From the NCBI GenBank assembly GCA_023436075.1, contig JAEZKS010000098.1:1-6451 (forward strand): DNA of 6,451 nt, given 5' to 3'. Positions 1 through 5,046 of the stretch are shown here, one piece after another. Origin of the DNA: Methanobacteriota archaeon. GTDB lineage: Archaea > Halobacteriota > Methanocellia > Methanocellales > Methanocellaceae. A program made the translations under genes and the position numbers. Positions within the stretch are counted from its first letter, which is position 1. Every line of letters starts with the position of its first letter. A model generated the notes under the pieces. It was not told where the DNA came from. It saw only the letters and a program-made list of their open reading frames with translations, and ran no database searches.

Positions 1-794
1 TGGATCCTGTCGCTCAGGTCCAGTGTCTTGATCATCGTGTACCCGATGCGCCCGGCCACCCAGCGCTGCTCGGCGAAGGTGCCGCCATACTTGATCGTCC
101 GGCTCTTCTTCGCGATGAACATGCCGCGGATCACGTCGACGAAGAGGAATATGTACCGGTAGCACATGTCCAGCGTGAGCACGTAGACCCTGGGCACTCC
201 CAGGGACCGGAACGACTTGAACAGCCGCTCCTGCGGCGTCGTGAGGAACAGGAGCACGATCGCCGACACGCACGTAGCTACCCTGATCGTGAAGGTCAAT
301 GCAGAGAGCAGGCCCTGCCTGGTTATATATATTGATTCAGGCAGACCTATCGGCCCGATGTGCGCGTTTGCCCCGAACGAGACGACATCGACCAGACGGT
401 CGCCCGGCATGACTACGTTAAAGATCATCGGCAGGATGATCACCCCGGTAAATATCGGTATGAACAGCCAGACCCGTTCGATAAAGAAGAGAAGGCTGAT
501 CTTGCTCAGCAATGCAAAGGCCAGAATCAGCCCGTAGACCACTAAAAGGACATACAGGTCCTTTACGGTGGTCGTGGCGATGATGAGTGCCAGAATAGAG
601 ACGAGCTTCGCCCTGGGATCGAGGCTCTGCAGCAGCCCTCGACGGCGCGAATAGCTCTCTGAGGTCAGTGTCTCTCCCAGGAACCTGAGCAATCCGTCCA
701 GTGTCTTGCCCATGAAGCTTTTTTTGCCGGCGCCGGCCGTATGGGACGGACAGGGATCTGCGTCAGCCTCAGTCATCCACGCCGGGAGCGCCAT
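1..794 (-). CDS. cbiQ: CbiQ/EcfT-type transmembrane component of a cobalt/nickel ECF transporter (partial)
   Basis: Translating the minus strand from the ATG at 794 gives an open frame of 264 codons with no stop before the left edge, so the C-terminus is missing. The family forms the membrane coupling subunit of energy-coupling factor transporters: it links two ATPases (CbiO type) to a metal-binding subunit (CbiM/NikM type). Visible support is the family-typical lead-in GLLQSLDPRAKL (residues 53-64), followed by hydrophobic stretches at about 64-96, 104-129, 162-187 and 203-228. The RSLGVP motif (196-201) and the basic coupling helix AKKSRTIK (228-235) are also present. The first 50 residues are hydrophilic and longer than usual, so Met7 or Met28 are alternative starts; no clear Shine-Dalgarno sequence decides. 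The gene begins 5 nt after nikR stops, so the two are surely cotranscribed. That neighbour makes nickel the likely substrate rather than cobalt (inference). An ATPase gene probably follows outside the window. Confidence 0.9.
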   Translation of the reverse strand, partial: MALPAWMTEADADPCPSHTAGAGKKSFMGKTLDGLLRFLGETLTSESYSRRRGLLQSLDPRAKLVSILALIIATTTVKDLYVLLVVYGLILAFALLSKISLLFFIERVWLFIPIFTGVIILPMIFNVVMPGDRLVDVVSFGANAHIGPIGLPESIYITRQGLLSALTFTIRVATCVSAIVLLFLTTPQERLFKSFRSLGVPRVYVLTLDMCYRYIFLFVDVIRGMFIAKKSRTIKYGGTFAEQRWVAGRIGYTMIKTLDLSDRI

Positions 795-799
795 GATAT

Positions 800-1222
800 C
801 TAAAGCTCGGCGTTGGGGGAAATAGTGGTCAGCTTGACGTGCTTCACACCCTTCAGGGCCATCATCTTCTCCGCGACCAGCTTGACCTGCTGGCCTTCGC
901 CCTGGAGCATGATGATCTCGAGGCAGTTGTCGTGGTCGAGGTGTACGTGGACCGATGACTTGATCATGCCCATGAACTCGTGCTGTATGTCCGTGAGGTT
1001 GTTCACAAGTCCCCGCTGATCATGATCATAGATCAGGGTGATGATGCCGATGCGGGCGCCCTCGACCTCGTTCATCCACTCGTAATGTAATATGTAGTTC
1101 CTGATGGCATCCCGGATGCCTTCTGAGCGCGACGAGTAGCCACGCTTCTCGATGATCTGGTCGAAGCGGCCGAGCAGGTTATCTGGCAATGAGACGCCTA
1201 TGCGCATAAGTTCCTGTTCCAT
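800..1222 (-). CDS. nikR: Nickel-responsive transcriptional regulator NikR
   Basis: The 140-residue protein has the two-part layout of NikR. An N-terminal ribbon-helix-helix DNA-binding domain (about residues 5-47, with RIGVSLPDNLL and GYSSRSEGIRDAIRNY) is followed by a C-terminal ACT-like nickel-binding tetramerisation domain (about 56-136). All four high-affinity nickel ligands of E. coli NikR have counterparts: His81 (in DIQH), His92 and His94 (in VHVHLDHDNC) and Cys100. Length is typical of the family. In known members nickel binding lets the tetramer repress nickel-uptake genes. Here the gene leads an operon with a CbiQ-type transporter and has a matching inverted repeat upstream, so autoregulation is likely. 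The start is uncertain between the ATG at 1222 and the ATG at 1207 (Met6). The latter has an AGGA 5' of it and would begin MRIGVSLP, closer to many homologues. Confidence 0.96.
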   Translation of the reverse strand: MEQELMRIGVSLPDNLLGRFDQIIEKRGYSSRSEGIRDAIRNYILHYEWMNEVEGARIGIITLIYDHDQRGLVNNLTDIQHEFMGMIKSSVHVHLDHDNCLEIIMLQGEGQQVKLVAEKMMALKGVKHVKLTTISPNAEL

Positions 1223-1242
1223 TCACTTTACCCCGTGCTGAT

Positions 1243-1272
1243 AGTAATACGATTATTAACGTTCTTATTACT
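1243..1272. promoter_or_regulatory. Candidate NikR operator (7-N16-7 inverted repeat)
   Basis: AGTAATA (1243-1249) and its exact reverse complement TATTACT (1266-1272) are separated by 16 bp. E. coli NikR binds two inverted half-sites also separated by 16 bp, so the geometry matches although the half-site sequence differs. The dyad lies 21 bp upstream of the nikR ATG and about where transcription should begin if the TATA-like box at 1280-1287 is used. That placement fits repression of the nikR-cbiQ operon by nickel-loaded NikR. Assignment to NikR is inference from position and spacing. Confidence 0.6.
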
Positions 1273-1279
1273 TTTGATG

Positions 1280-1287
1280 TTAAAAAT
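1280..1287 (-). promoter_or_regulatory. TATA-like box of the nikR operon
   Basis: On the minus strand this reads ATTTTTAA preceded by a purine-rich CAAAAG that could act as the TFB recognition element. It lies roughly 25 bp upstream of the centre of the candidate operator and about 60 bp upstream of the nikR ATG. A perfect 9-bp direct repeat (CATCAAAAG on the minus strand, at 1271-1279 and 1288-1296) flanks it on both sides at a 17-bp period, which may be a second regulator site or chance. Confidence 0.4.
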
Positions 1288-1342
1288 CTTTTGATGCCGG
1301 GATATTTTACGTAATTATAACGATGGCAAGGGCCGTCATAGG

Positions 1343-1382
1343 CAAGAGGGCCCTCCGGCCTTAACAAGAGGGCCCTGCGGCC
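1343..1382. repeat. Tandem GC-rich repeat pair with palindromic cores
   Basis: Two 18-bp units, 1343-1360 and 1365-1382, differ at one position and are separated by TTAA, giving a 22-bp period. Each unit holds the palindrome AGGGCCCT, extended to GAGGGCCCTC in the first (1346-1355), so the two copies can also pair with each other. The pair sits in the gap between the protease terminator and the nikR promoter. No coding frame covers it convincingly, and its role is unknown. Confidence 0.6.
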
Positions 1383-1483
1383 CGGTCACACACGTCCGCG
1401 AGACTCTCCCCCGACAGCCACGATTAATTGTCCAGGGGTATGCCGCAGGAAATGCCTTGCTCAAACATTTCGAAAAAGACGAT

Positions 1484-1516
1484 TATAAAAAGGGAAATTG
1501 TAGGGGCAAAGGCCCC
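1484..1516 (-). terminator. Probable terminator of the subtilisin-like protease gene
   Basis: On the minus strand, three bases after the protease stop codon, GGGGC (1512-1516) and GCCCC (1503-1507) can form a 5-bp GC stem with a 4-nt loop. A pyrimidine-rich run including TTTTT (1487-1491) follows. Archaeal termination depends mainly on the T-rich tract, so the short stem may be only supportive. This would separate the protease transcript from nikR downstream on the same strand. Confidence 0.55.
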
Positions 1517-1519
1517 CGG

Positions 1520-2950
1520 TTAAGCTGTCATGTAATAGACCGGATATGGGCTGGCCGTGTTGCCCGGATAGGCGATGATGCCATCCACCGGGTACGCAAT
1601 CGGGTATTCCGGGTAATATGGCATCTCGGGGTACACTGGGTATTCCGGGAATGCCGGCAGTGGCGTCGGCTTTATGGGTTCCGGAGACGGAGACGGCTTC
1701 TTCGGTACAGTGCCATTGCCGCCAATGGCGTTCAGGGCGTCGGTGATGCTGATCCTGCCGTAGCCGTAGTCGCAGTTAGGCGTCTTCTCGCCCAGGTGTT
1801 TCGCGGTCTTCTGCAGGACATCCTTGGCCTTCTGCGGCGTCAGAGTCGGGTCTTTCTGGAGCATCAGTGCCACTGTGCCAGAAACCATGGGGCAGGCCAT
1901 GGAGGTGCCGCTCATGGCGAGATACTGGCCGTCGATGGCTTTGTTATCCATGATGCCGGAAGCCCGGCAGGAGATGATCTCGAAGCCCGGGGCCATCACG
2001 TCTGGCTTGGTGGTGCCATCTTTCAAGGGCCCGCGGGAGCTGAAGCTGCATGCGTAGTCTATCGGGTCCACGGCGCCGACCGTGATCACGTCTTTGTTAT
2101 CGCTCGGGCAGCCGATGGTGCCGCTGTCCGGACCACTGTTGCCTGCGGCGACGACGACGATCTTGCCCTTCTGCACGGCGCGGCTCACCGCGTCGCAGAT
2201 GGCCTGGGAGTGCTCGTCTGAGCCCAGCGACATAGAGATGACCTGGGCGTTGGTTTCCGTCGCGTACTCGATGCCCGCCAGGATATCCGACTCGTTGCCG
2301 GAGCCTTCCTTGCTCAGAACCTTTACTCCTATAAGGCTGGCCTCAGGTGCAATGCCACGGTATTTACCGTTCGATGCGGCTCCGCTGCCTGCTATGATGC
2401 CGGCGCAGTGGGTGCCGTGGCCGAAGTCATCGTATGGCGTCTCACGGCCGTTGACGATGTCCTTCCAGCCTACGATCCGGCCTTTCAGGTCCGGGTGGTT
2501 TCCGTCAATGCCTGTGTCGACGATGGCGACAGTCACGCCTTTGCCGGTGAATCCAGACTCCCAGGCGACCGGCGCCCCTGTCTGAGTTCCTGCCCGGTTG
2601 AGCGAGACACGGAATGAAATATCTTTCTCTACGTACCTGACGCCGGGCAGACTGCTCAGCTTTTCGGCCGCCTCTTTAGACGGCAAGCTAATCTTGGCGG
2701 CGTTGATAAATTGATAATGATCCAGGACCTGTGCGTCGTTACTGGCGGCAAACGTACCTAATTCGCCGCTCAGAGCGCCGAAACGTGCGCCATCGCCGCT
2801 AAATCCGACGATGTACGTGTTCGTGCCTGTATCTTGCGTATCATCCCGGGAGGGGGAGTTTGCCTGTGCTACGGCCCCTGCGGCCATGGCGACCAGGATG
2901 GTCACGATGGCGAATGCCGTAATGGCGATTGTGAATATACGTTTTTGAAT
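1520..2950 (-). CDS. Secreted subtilisin-like serine protease (family S8) with I9 propeptide and Tyr/Pro-rich tail
   Basis: Numbering is from the proposed ATT start (476 residues). A Sec signal peptide with Lys3/Arg4, a hydrophobic core to about residue 27 and an AQA-N cleavage site near 30 is followed by an inhibitor I9-type propeptide (about 45-113) and an S8 catalytic domain (about 125-411). The triad is Asp145 (VAIVDTGID), His178 (FGHGTHCAG) and Ser350 (SGTSMACP), with the oxyanion Asn271 in AAGNSG. All are intact, so an active extracellular endopeptidase that removes its own propeptide is expected. After Pro-Ser-rich residues, the tail (about 433-476) contains seven Tyr-Pro pairs. The first conventional start is the GTG at 2905, but that start lacks a Shine-Dalgarno sequence and removes the basic end and half the core of the signal peptide. 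GGAGG at 2958-2962 sits 7 nt before the ATT at 2950; the ATC at 2953 is a weaker option. The residue after Ser-Met-Ala-Cys-Pro is Met355, where His is usual. The protein is likely secreted or surface-held and transcribed alone. Confidence 0.95.
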   Translation of the reverse strand: MQKRIFTIAITAFAIVTILVAMAAGAVAQANSPSRDDTQDTGTNTYIVGFSGDGARFGALSGELGTFAASNDAQVLDHYQFINAAKISLPSKEAAEKLSSLPGVRYVEKDISFRVSLNRAGTQTGAPVAWESGFTGKGVTVAIVDTGIDGNHPDLKGRIVGWKDIVNGRETPYDDFGHGTHCAGIIAGSGAASNGKYRGIAPEASLIGVKVLSKEGSGNESDILAGIEYATETNAQVISMSLGSDEHSQAICDAVSRAVQKGKIVVVAAGNSGPDSGTIGCPSDNKDVITVGAVDPIDYACSFSSRGPLKDGTTKPDVMAPGFEIISCRASGIMDNKAIDGQYLAMSGTSMACPMVSGTVALMLQKDPTLTPQKAKDVLQKTAKHLGEKTPNCDYGYGRISITDALNAIGGNGTVPKKPSPSPEPIKPTPLPAFPEYPVYPEMPYYPEYPIAYPVDGIIAYPGNTASPYPVYYMTA

Positions 2951-2957
2951 GATAGCT

Positions 2958-2962
2958 CCTCC
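2958..2962 (-). promoter_or_regulatory. Strong Shine-Dalgarno sequence that decides the protease start
   Basis: The minus strand reads AAGGAGGAGCT over 2954-2964, with GGAGG at 2958-2962. The spacer to the in-frame ATT at 2950 is 7 nt, which is ideal, while the first GTG (2905) is 52 nt away. No ATG or TTG lies within reach in any frame that would lead into the protease, so this site points to ATT initiation. Confidence 0.7.
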
Positions 2963-2993
2963 TTCGTTAGATGTTAGACGTTGAGAAATATCT

Positions 2994-3001
2994 ATTAAAT
3001 A
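2994..3001 (-). promoter_or_regulatory. TATA-like box of the protease gene
   Basis: The minus strand reads TATTTAAT preceded by a purine-rich AGAAAG, a good match to an archaeal BRE plus TATA arrangement. It lies about 45 bp upstream of the ATT start, which leaves a leader of about 20 nt that carries the Shine-Dalgarno sequence. The position is inferred from sequence only. Confidence 0.5.
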
Positions 3002-3086
3002 CTTTCTTATAATAGTGAATTTTTTTGTTTTTCTTACCTTAATAATTCAAATATATTTACCGTTCGGCCGACAGTTGACACCGGCC

Positions 3087-3110
3087 GGATAGCAGGCTAT
3101 GGCGCTATCC
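3087..3110. promoter_or_regulatory. Inverted repeat 7-N10-7, candidate operator 1
   Basis: GGATAGC (3087-3093) and GCTATCC (3104-3110) are perfect reverse complements with a 10-nt spacer. They sit in a GC-rich island inside an otherwise AT-rich divergent promoter region, just after two CGGCCG palindromes (3065-3070 and within 3081-3088). The dyad could bind a dimeric regulator of the downstream metallo-hydrolase gene or of the divergent protease gene. No regulator is identified. Confidence 0.45.
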
Positions 3111-3127
3111 TGGATATCTTGCCAGTA

Positions 3128-3151
3128 AAAAAGCTACATAGCATGCTTTTT
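3128..3151. promoter_or_regulatory. Inverted repeat 7-N10-7, candidate operator 2
   Basis: AAAAAGC (3128-3134) and GCTTTTT (3145-3151) are perfect reverse complements, again with a 10-nt spacer. The centre is 41 bp from that of the dyad at 3087-3110, close to four helical turns, so both would face the same side of the DNA. It abuts the TATA-like box at 3147-3154, where a bound regulator could block or recruit the transcription factors. Confidence 0.4.
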
Positions 3152-3154
3152 ATC
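3147..3154 (+). promoter_or_regulatory. TATA-like box of the metallo-hydrolase/rhodanese gene
   Basis: TTTTTATC is centred about 34 bp upstream of the ATG at 3184, so transcription would begin within about 10 nt of the start codon. No Shine-Dalgarno sequence is visible before that ATG, which is consistent with a very short leader or leaderless mRNA. Confidence 0.4.
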
Positions 3155-3183
3155 GATATAGCGACAATATTATATTGATTGTC

Positions 3184-4563
3184 ATGTTCTTCGAGAGGAT
3201 CATCTCCGAGGGGCTCGCCGCCTCATCCTATCTCATCGGCTCTGGCCGCGAGGCAGCCGTCGTCGACCCTCGCCGGGACATCGACGTATACCTTCGCATG
3301 GCGCGAGAGCATTGTATGAAGATCAAGTACGTGCTGGAGACGCACCGGCACGAGGACTTCGTCCTTGGCTCGCTGGCATTGAAGGCATCGACGGGCGCCG
3401 TAATCTGCCGCGGGAAGAACCCGAAGGTAACCTATGCAGACCGATATCTGAAAGACGGCGAAACGCTCGCCATAGGCGACATGAGCATCAGGGCGCTGGA
3501 GACACCTGGCCATACGACGGATAGTCTGTCATATGTCCTCTATGAGTCCGGAACGTCTGACCTGCCGCTGATGGTTTTCTCCGGGGACGCGCTGTTCGCG
3601 GGAAGCTGCGGCCGGGTCGACCTGTACGGCGAAAGTCGCAGGCCTGAATGTGCAGCCATATTGTACTCTTCCCTGCATGAAAAGCTGCTCCCGCTGGGCG
3701 ACCAGGCACTGCTCTGGCCCGCTCACGGCGCCGGCTCTGTCTGCGGCAAAGACATCAGCGATCGGGACCGGACGACGCTGGGCTATGAGCGACGGGCGAA
3801 CCCGTGGCTGTCTTTAGACTGGGAGACTTTCATCGCCAGGAAAGTCGAGGAACAGCCCATTTATCCGTCTTACTTCAGCAGGATGGAATCCTGGAACGAG
3901 CAGGGCGCCCCGCCATTGACTGCAACCGACTTGCCCAGGCCTGTCAATGTGGATGATCTCGCCGGAGCGTTGAAAGAGAAAGATATTTCGCTTGTGGATA
4001 CTCGCATGCCCCAGGCATTTGCAGGCGGCCATATCCCGGGCTCAATTAGCATATTCTTAGACGGAATGAGCGTGTTTCCCGGCTGGGTACTCGATCTTGA
4101 AAAGCCTGTCTGGCTCGTGACAGAGAGGCCGGAAGATGCACTTATCGCAAGCCGCTATCTTGCCCGGCTCGGATTTGACCCGGTCGAAGGGTACCTGTGC
4201 GGCGGCTTCGAAAAGTGGCAGAACCTGGGTCTGCCCATCGGCCACGTGGGTGCCATTTCAGTCGATGCGCTCAAACAGATGCTGGACTCGGGCGCGATCC
4301 GGCTCATCGACGTCCGTGAGCCTGACGAATGGGCCGATGGCATCGTGCCGGGAGCAGAGCCGATCTTCTTCGGGGAACTGAAAGATCACCTGCCTTCAGT
4401 GCCCAGGGATGCTCCGATCGCCGTGATGTGCAGCGTAGGCCACCGCGGGAGCATAGGCGCGAGCATCCTGGCACAGGCCGGGTTCACCAGCGTCTACAAT
4501 GTCCTCGGCGGCACGACGGCATGGGTGAACCGGGGCTATCCGCTGACGGAGTATACGCCTTAA
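3184..4563 (+). CDS. Metallo-beta-lactamase-fold hydrolase with two rhodanese domains (persulfide dioxygenase-like)
   Basis: Numbering is from the ATG (459 residues). The N-terminal metallo-beta-lactamase domain (about 1-240) has the metal ligands of the ETHE1/persulfide dioxygenase branch: His54 and His56 with Asp58 (THRHEDF), His110 (TPGHT), Asp135 (SGDALFAGSCGRVD) and His181 (PAHGAGS). Phe59 stands where di-zinc enzymes have His, which suggests a single metal, probably iron. Two rhodanese domains follow. The first (about 255-355) has no cysteine in its active loop (VTERPEDA) and is presumably structural. The second (about 358-456) keeps Cys416 in CSVGHRG and could carry a persulfide. In characterised relatives such as the CstB type, the fused domains pass sulfane sulfur and the MBL domain oxidises persulfides with O2. 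The substrate here is inferred. A TTG at 3175 would add three residues, but the ATG gives the usual MFFERI beginning. It appears to be transcribed alone, and cytoplasmic, with no signal peptide. Confidence 0.92.
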   Translation: MFFERIISEGLAASSYLIGSGREAAVVDPRRDIDVYLRMAREHCMKIKYVLETHRHEDFVLGSLALKASTGAVICRGKNPKVTYADRYLKDGETLAIGDMSIRALETPGHTTDSLSYVLYESGTSDLPLMVFSGDALFAGSCGRVDLYGESRRPECAAILYSSLHEKLLPLGDQALLWPAHGAGSVCGKDISDRDRTTLGYERRANPWLSLDWETFIARKVEEQPIYPSYFSRMESWNEQGAPPLTATDLPRPVNVDDLAGALKEKDISLVDTRMPQAFAGGHIPGSISIFLDGMSVFPGWVLDLEKPVWLVTERPEDALIASRYLARLGFDPVEGYLCGGFEKWQNLGLPIGHVGAISVDALKQMLDSGAIRLIDVREPDEWADGIVPGAEPIFFGELKDHLPSVPRDAPIAVMCSVGHRGSIGASILAQAGFTSVYNVLGGTTAWVNRGYPLTEYTP

Positions 4564-4686
4564 TTTCGCAGGTCTGCGGTCGGGCGGGTGTTAACAATAG
4601 CGACCTTCGTCGCGGCATCGCGCGTGCGCGAGTGACCGGTATGAGATGCCTTATGTTTAACTCAAGCTGAGCGTAGAGAAAGCAGA
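4564..4686. other. Non-coding stretch with a series of short hairpins after the rhodanese gene
   Basis: I see no credible gene. Four small perfect inverted repeats occur: CGCAG-GT-CTGCG (4567-4578) directly after the stop codon, GCGAC-CTTC-GTCGC (4600-4613), CGCGC-GT-GCGCG (4619-4630) and CTCA-AGC-TGAG around 4661-4671. None is followed by a clear T-tract, so calling any of them the terminator would be guesswork. They may be part of 3' mRNA structure. Confidence 0.4.
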
Positions 4687-4864
4687 CGCGGTTTTAGCTC
4701 GCCAAGATCGCCAAGGGCCGCCAAGATCGCCAAGACTAGTTTTAATACTAAACGTCGATGCGTCTGCAGCACAAGCCTCACTGAATTATATGTTTGCGAC
4801 GTTTCTATAATCGTTAGTTGGCGGTCTTGGCGCTACTTGGCGCGTCTTGGCGAGCTAAACCGCG
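4687..4864. repeat. Long imperfect fold-back element with phased CGCCAAG repeats (MITE-like)
   Basis: The outer ends are a near-perfect inverted repeat: 21 bp at 4687-4707 against 20 bp at 4845-4864, differing by one extra T. Inside, the left arm has GCCAAG at 4701, 4710, 4720 and 4729; the right arm has CTTGGC at 4826, 4836 and 4846 plus a degenerate copy at 4817, all at 9-10 bp spacing. The inverted repeat resumes close to the centre with AAACGTCG (4750-4757) and CGACGTTT (4797-4804), leaving a 39-nt loop. The whole thus folds into one hairpin with arms of about 70 nt. It encodes no protein, and I see no clear target-site duplication. A mobile miniature element or a dispersed palindromic repeat family is most likely. 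Confidence 0.8.
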
Positions 4865-4990
4865 CTCTGGTACCTGTCGCATTGTCTTAACTCGGCATTC
4901 GTTCCTGTTCTCACGTATGCGAGAAAGACGGGGCTCGACATACGATGATTGCCCTGCCATTGGTCGTCTTCGTTGCGCCGGCTCAGCAAA
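4865..4990. other. Non-coding stretch between the fold-back element and the ABC operon promoter
   Basis: No supported gene. The one clear structure is a hairpin at 4914-4944: CGTATGCGAG pairs with CTCG-A-CATACG, a 10-bp stem with one bulged A and a 10-nt loop. It lies about 55 bp upstream of the ABC operon TATA box. Only one short antisense-type open frame crosses here, with no family resemblance. Confidence 0.4.
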
Positions 4991-4997
4991 TCAATGG

Positions 4998-5006
4998 TTT
5001 TAAATA
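4998..5006 (+). promoter_or_regulatory. TATA box of the ABC exporter operon
   Basis: TTTTAAATA preceded by GG is a good archaeal TATA match. Initiation is expected about 25 bp downstream, near 5028, which gives a leader of roughly 20 nt to the first ATG. The palindrome at 5011-5035 would cover the region between the box and the transcription start. Confidence 0.6.
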
Positions 5007-5010
5007 GCTT

Positions 5011-5035
5011 ATGATATATCTTTTTGATATATCAT
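5011..5035. promoter_or_regulatory. Perfect 10-5-10 palindrome, candidate repressor operator of the ABC operon
   Basis: ATGATATATC (5011-5020) and GATATATCAT (5026-5035) are exact reverse complements separated by TTTTT. A partial third copy, TTTTGATGTAT, follows at 5035-5045. The palindrome starts 5 bp after the TATA box and covers the predicted transcription start, where a bound dimeric repressor would block RNA polymerase. Exporter operons of this kind are often controlled by small winged-helix or TetR/PadR-type repressors, but no regulator gene is in the window. Confidence 0.6.
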
Positions 5036-5046
5036 TTTGATGTATT

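Noticed and set aside
217..537. 106-codon plus-strand open frame at the left end
   Set aside because: The minus strand here encodes a recognisable CbiQ-type membrane protein with conserved motifs; the plus-strand frame has no recognisable features.
1343..1382. Short direct repeats considered as a CRISPR remnant
   Set aside because: Only two units with a 4-bp separation exist, far too short for spacers, and no cas gene is nearby.
1457..2221. 254-codon plus-strand open frame opposite the protease gene
   Set aside because: It is antisense to the catalytic domain of a clear S8 protease, is full of Arg/Gly/Val low-complexity sequence typical of shadow frames in GC-rich DNA, and matches no family I recognise.
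2905..2905. GTG at 2905 as the protease start
   Set aside because: It lacks a Shine-Dalgarno sequence, cuts the signal peptide in half, and leaves a strong GGAGG unused 52 nt upstream. Kept only as the conventional alternative.
4329..4670. 113-codon plus-strand open frame overlapping the end of the rhodanese gene
   Set aside because: Most of it is an out-of-frame reading of the last rhodanese domain, and the extension past the stop shows no family features or ribosome binding site.
4687..4864. Fold-back element considered as a tRNA or a rho-independent terminator
   Set aside because: It cannot form a cloverleaf, has no T-tract after the stem, and its arms are far longer than a terminator.
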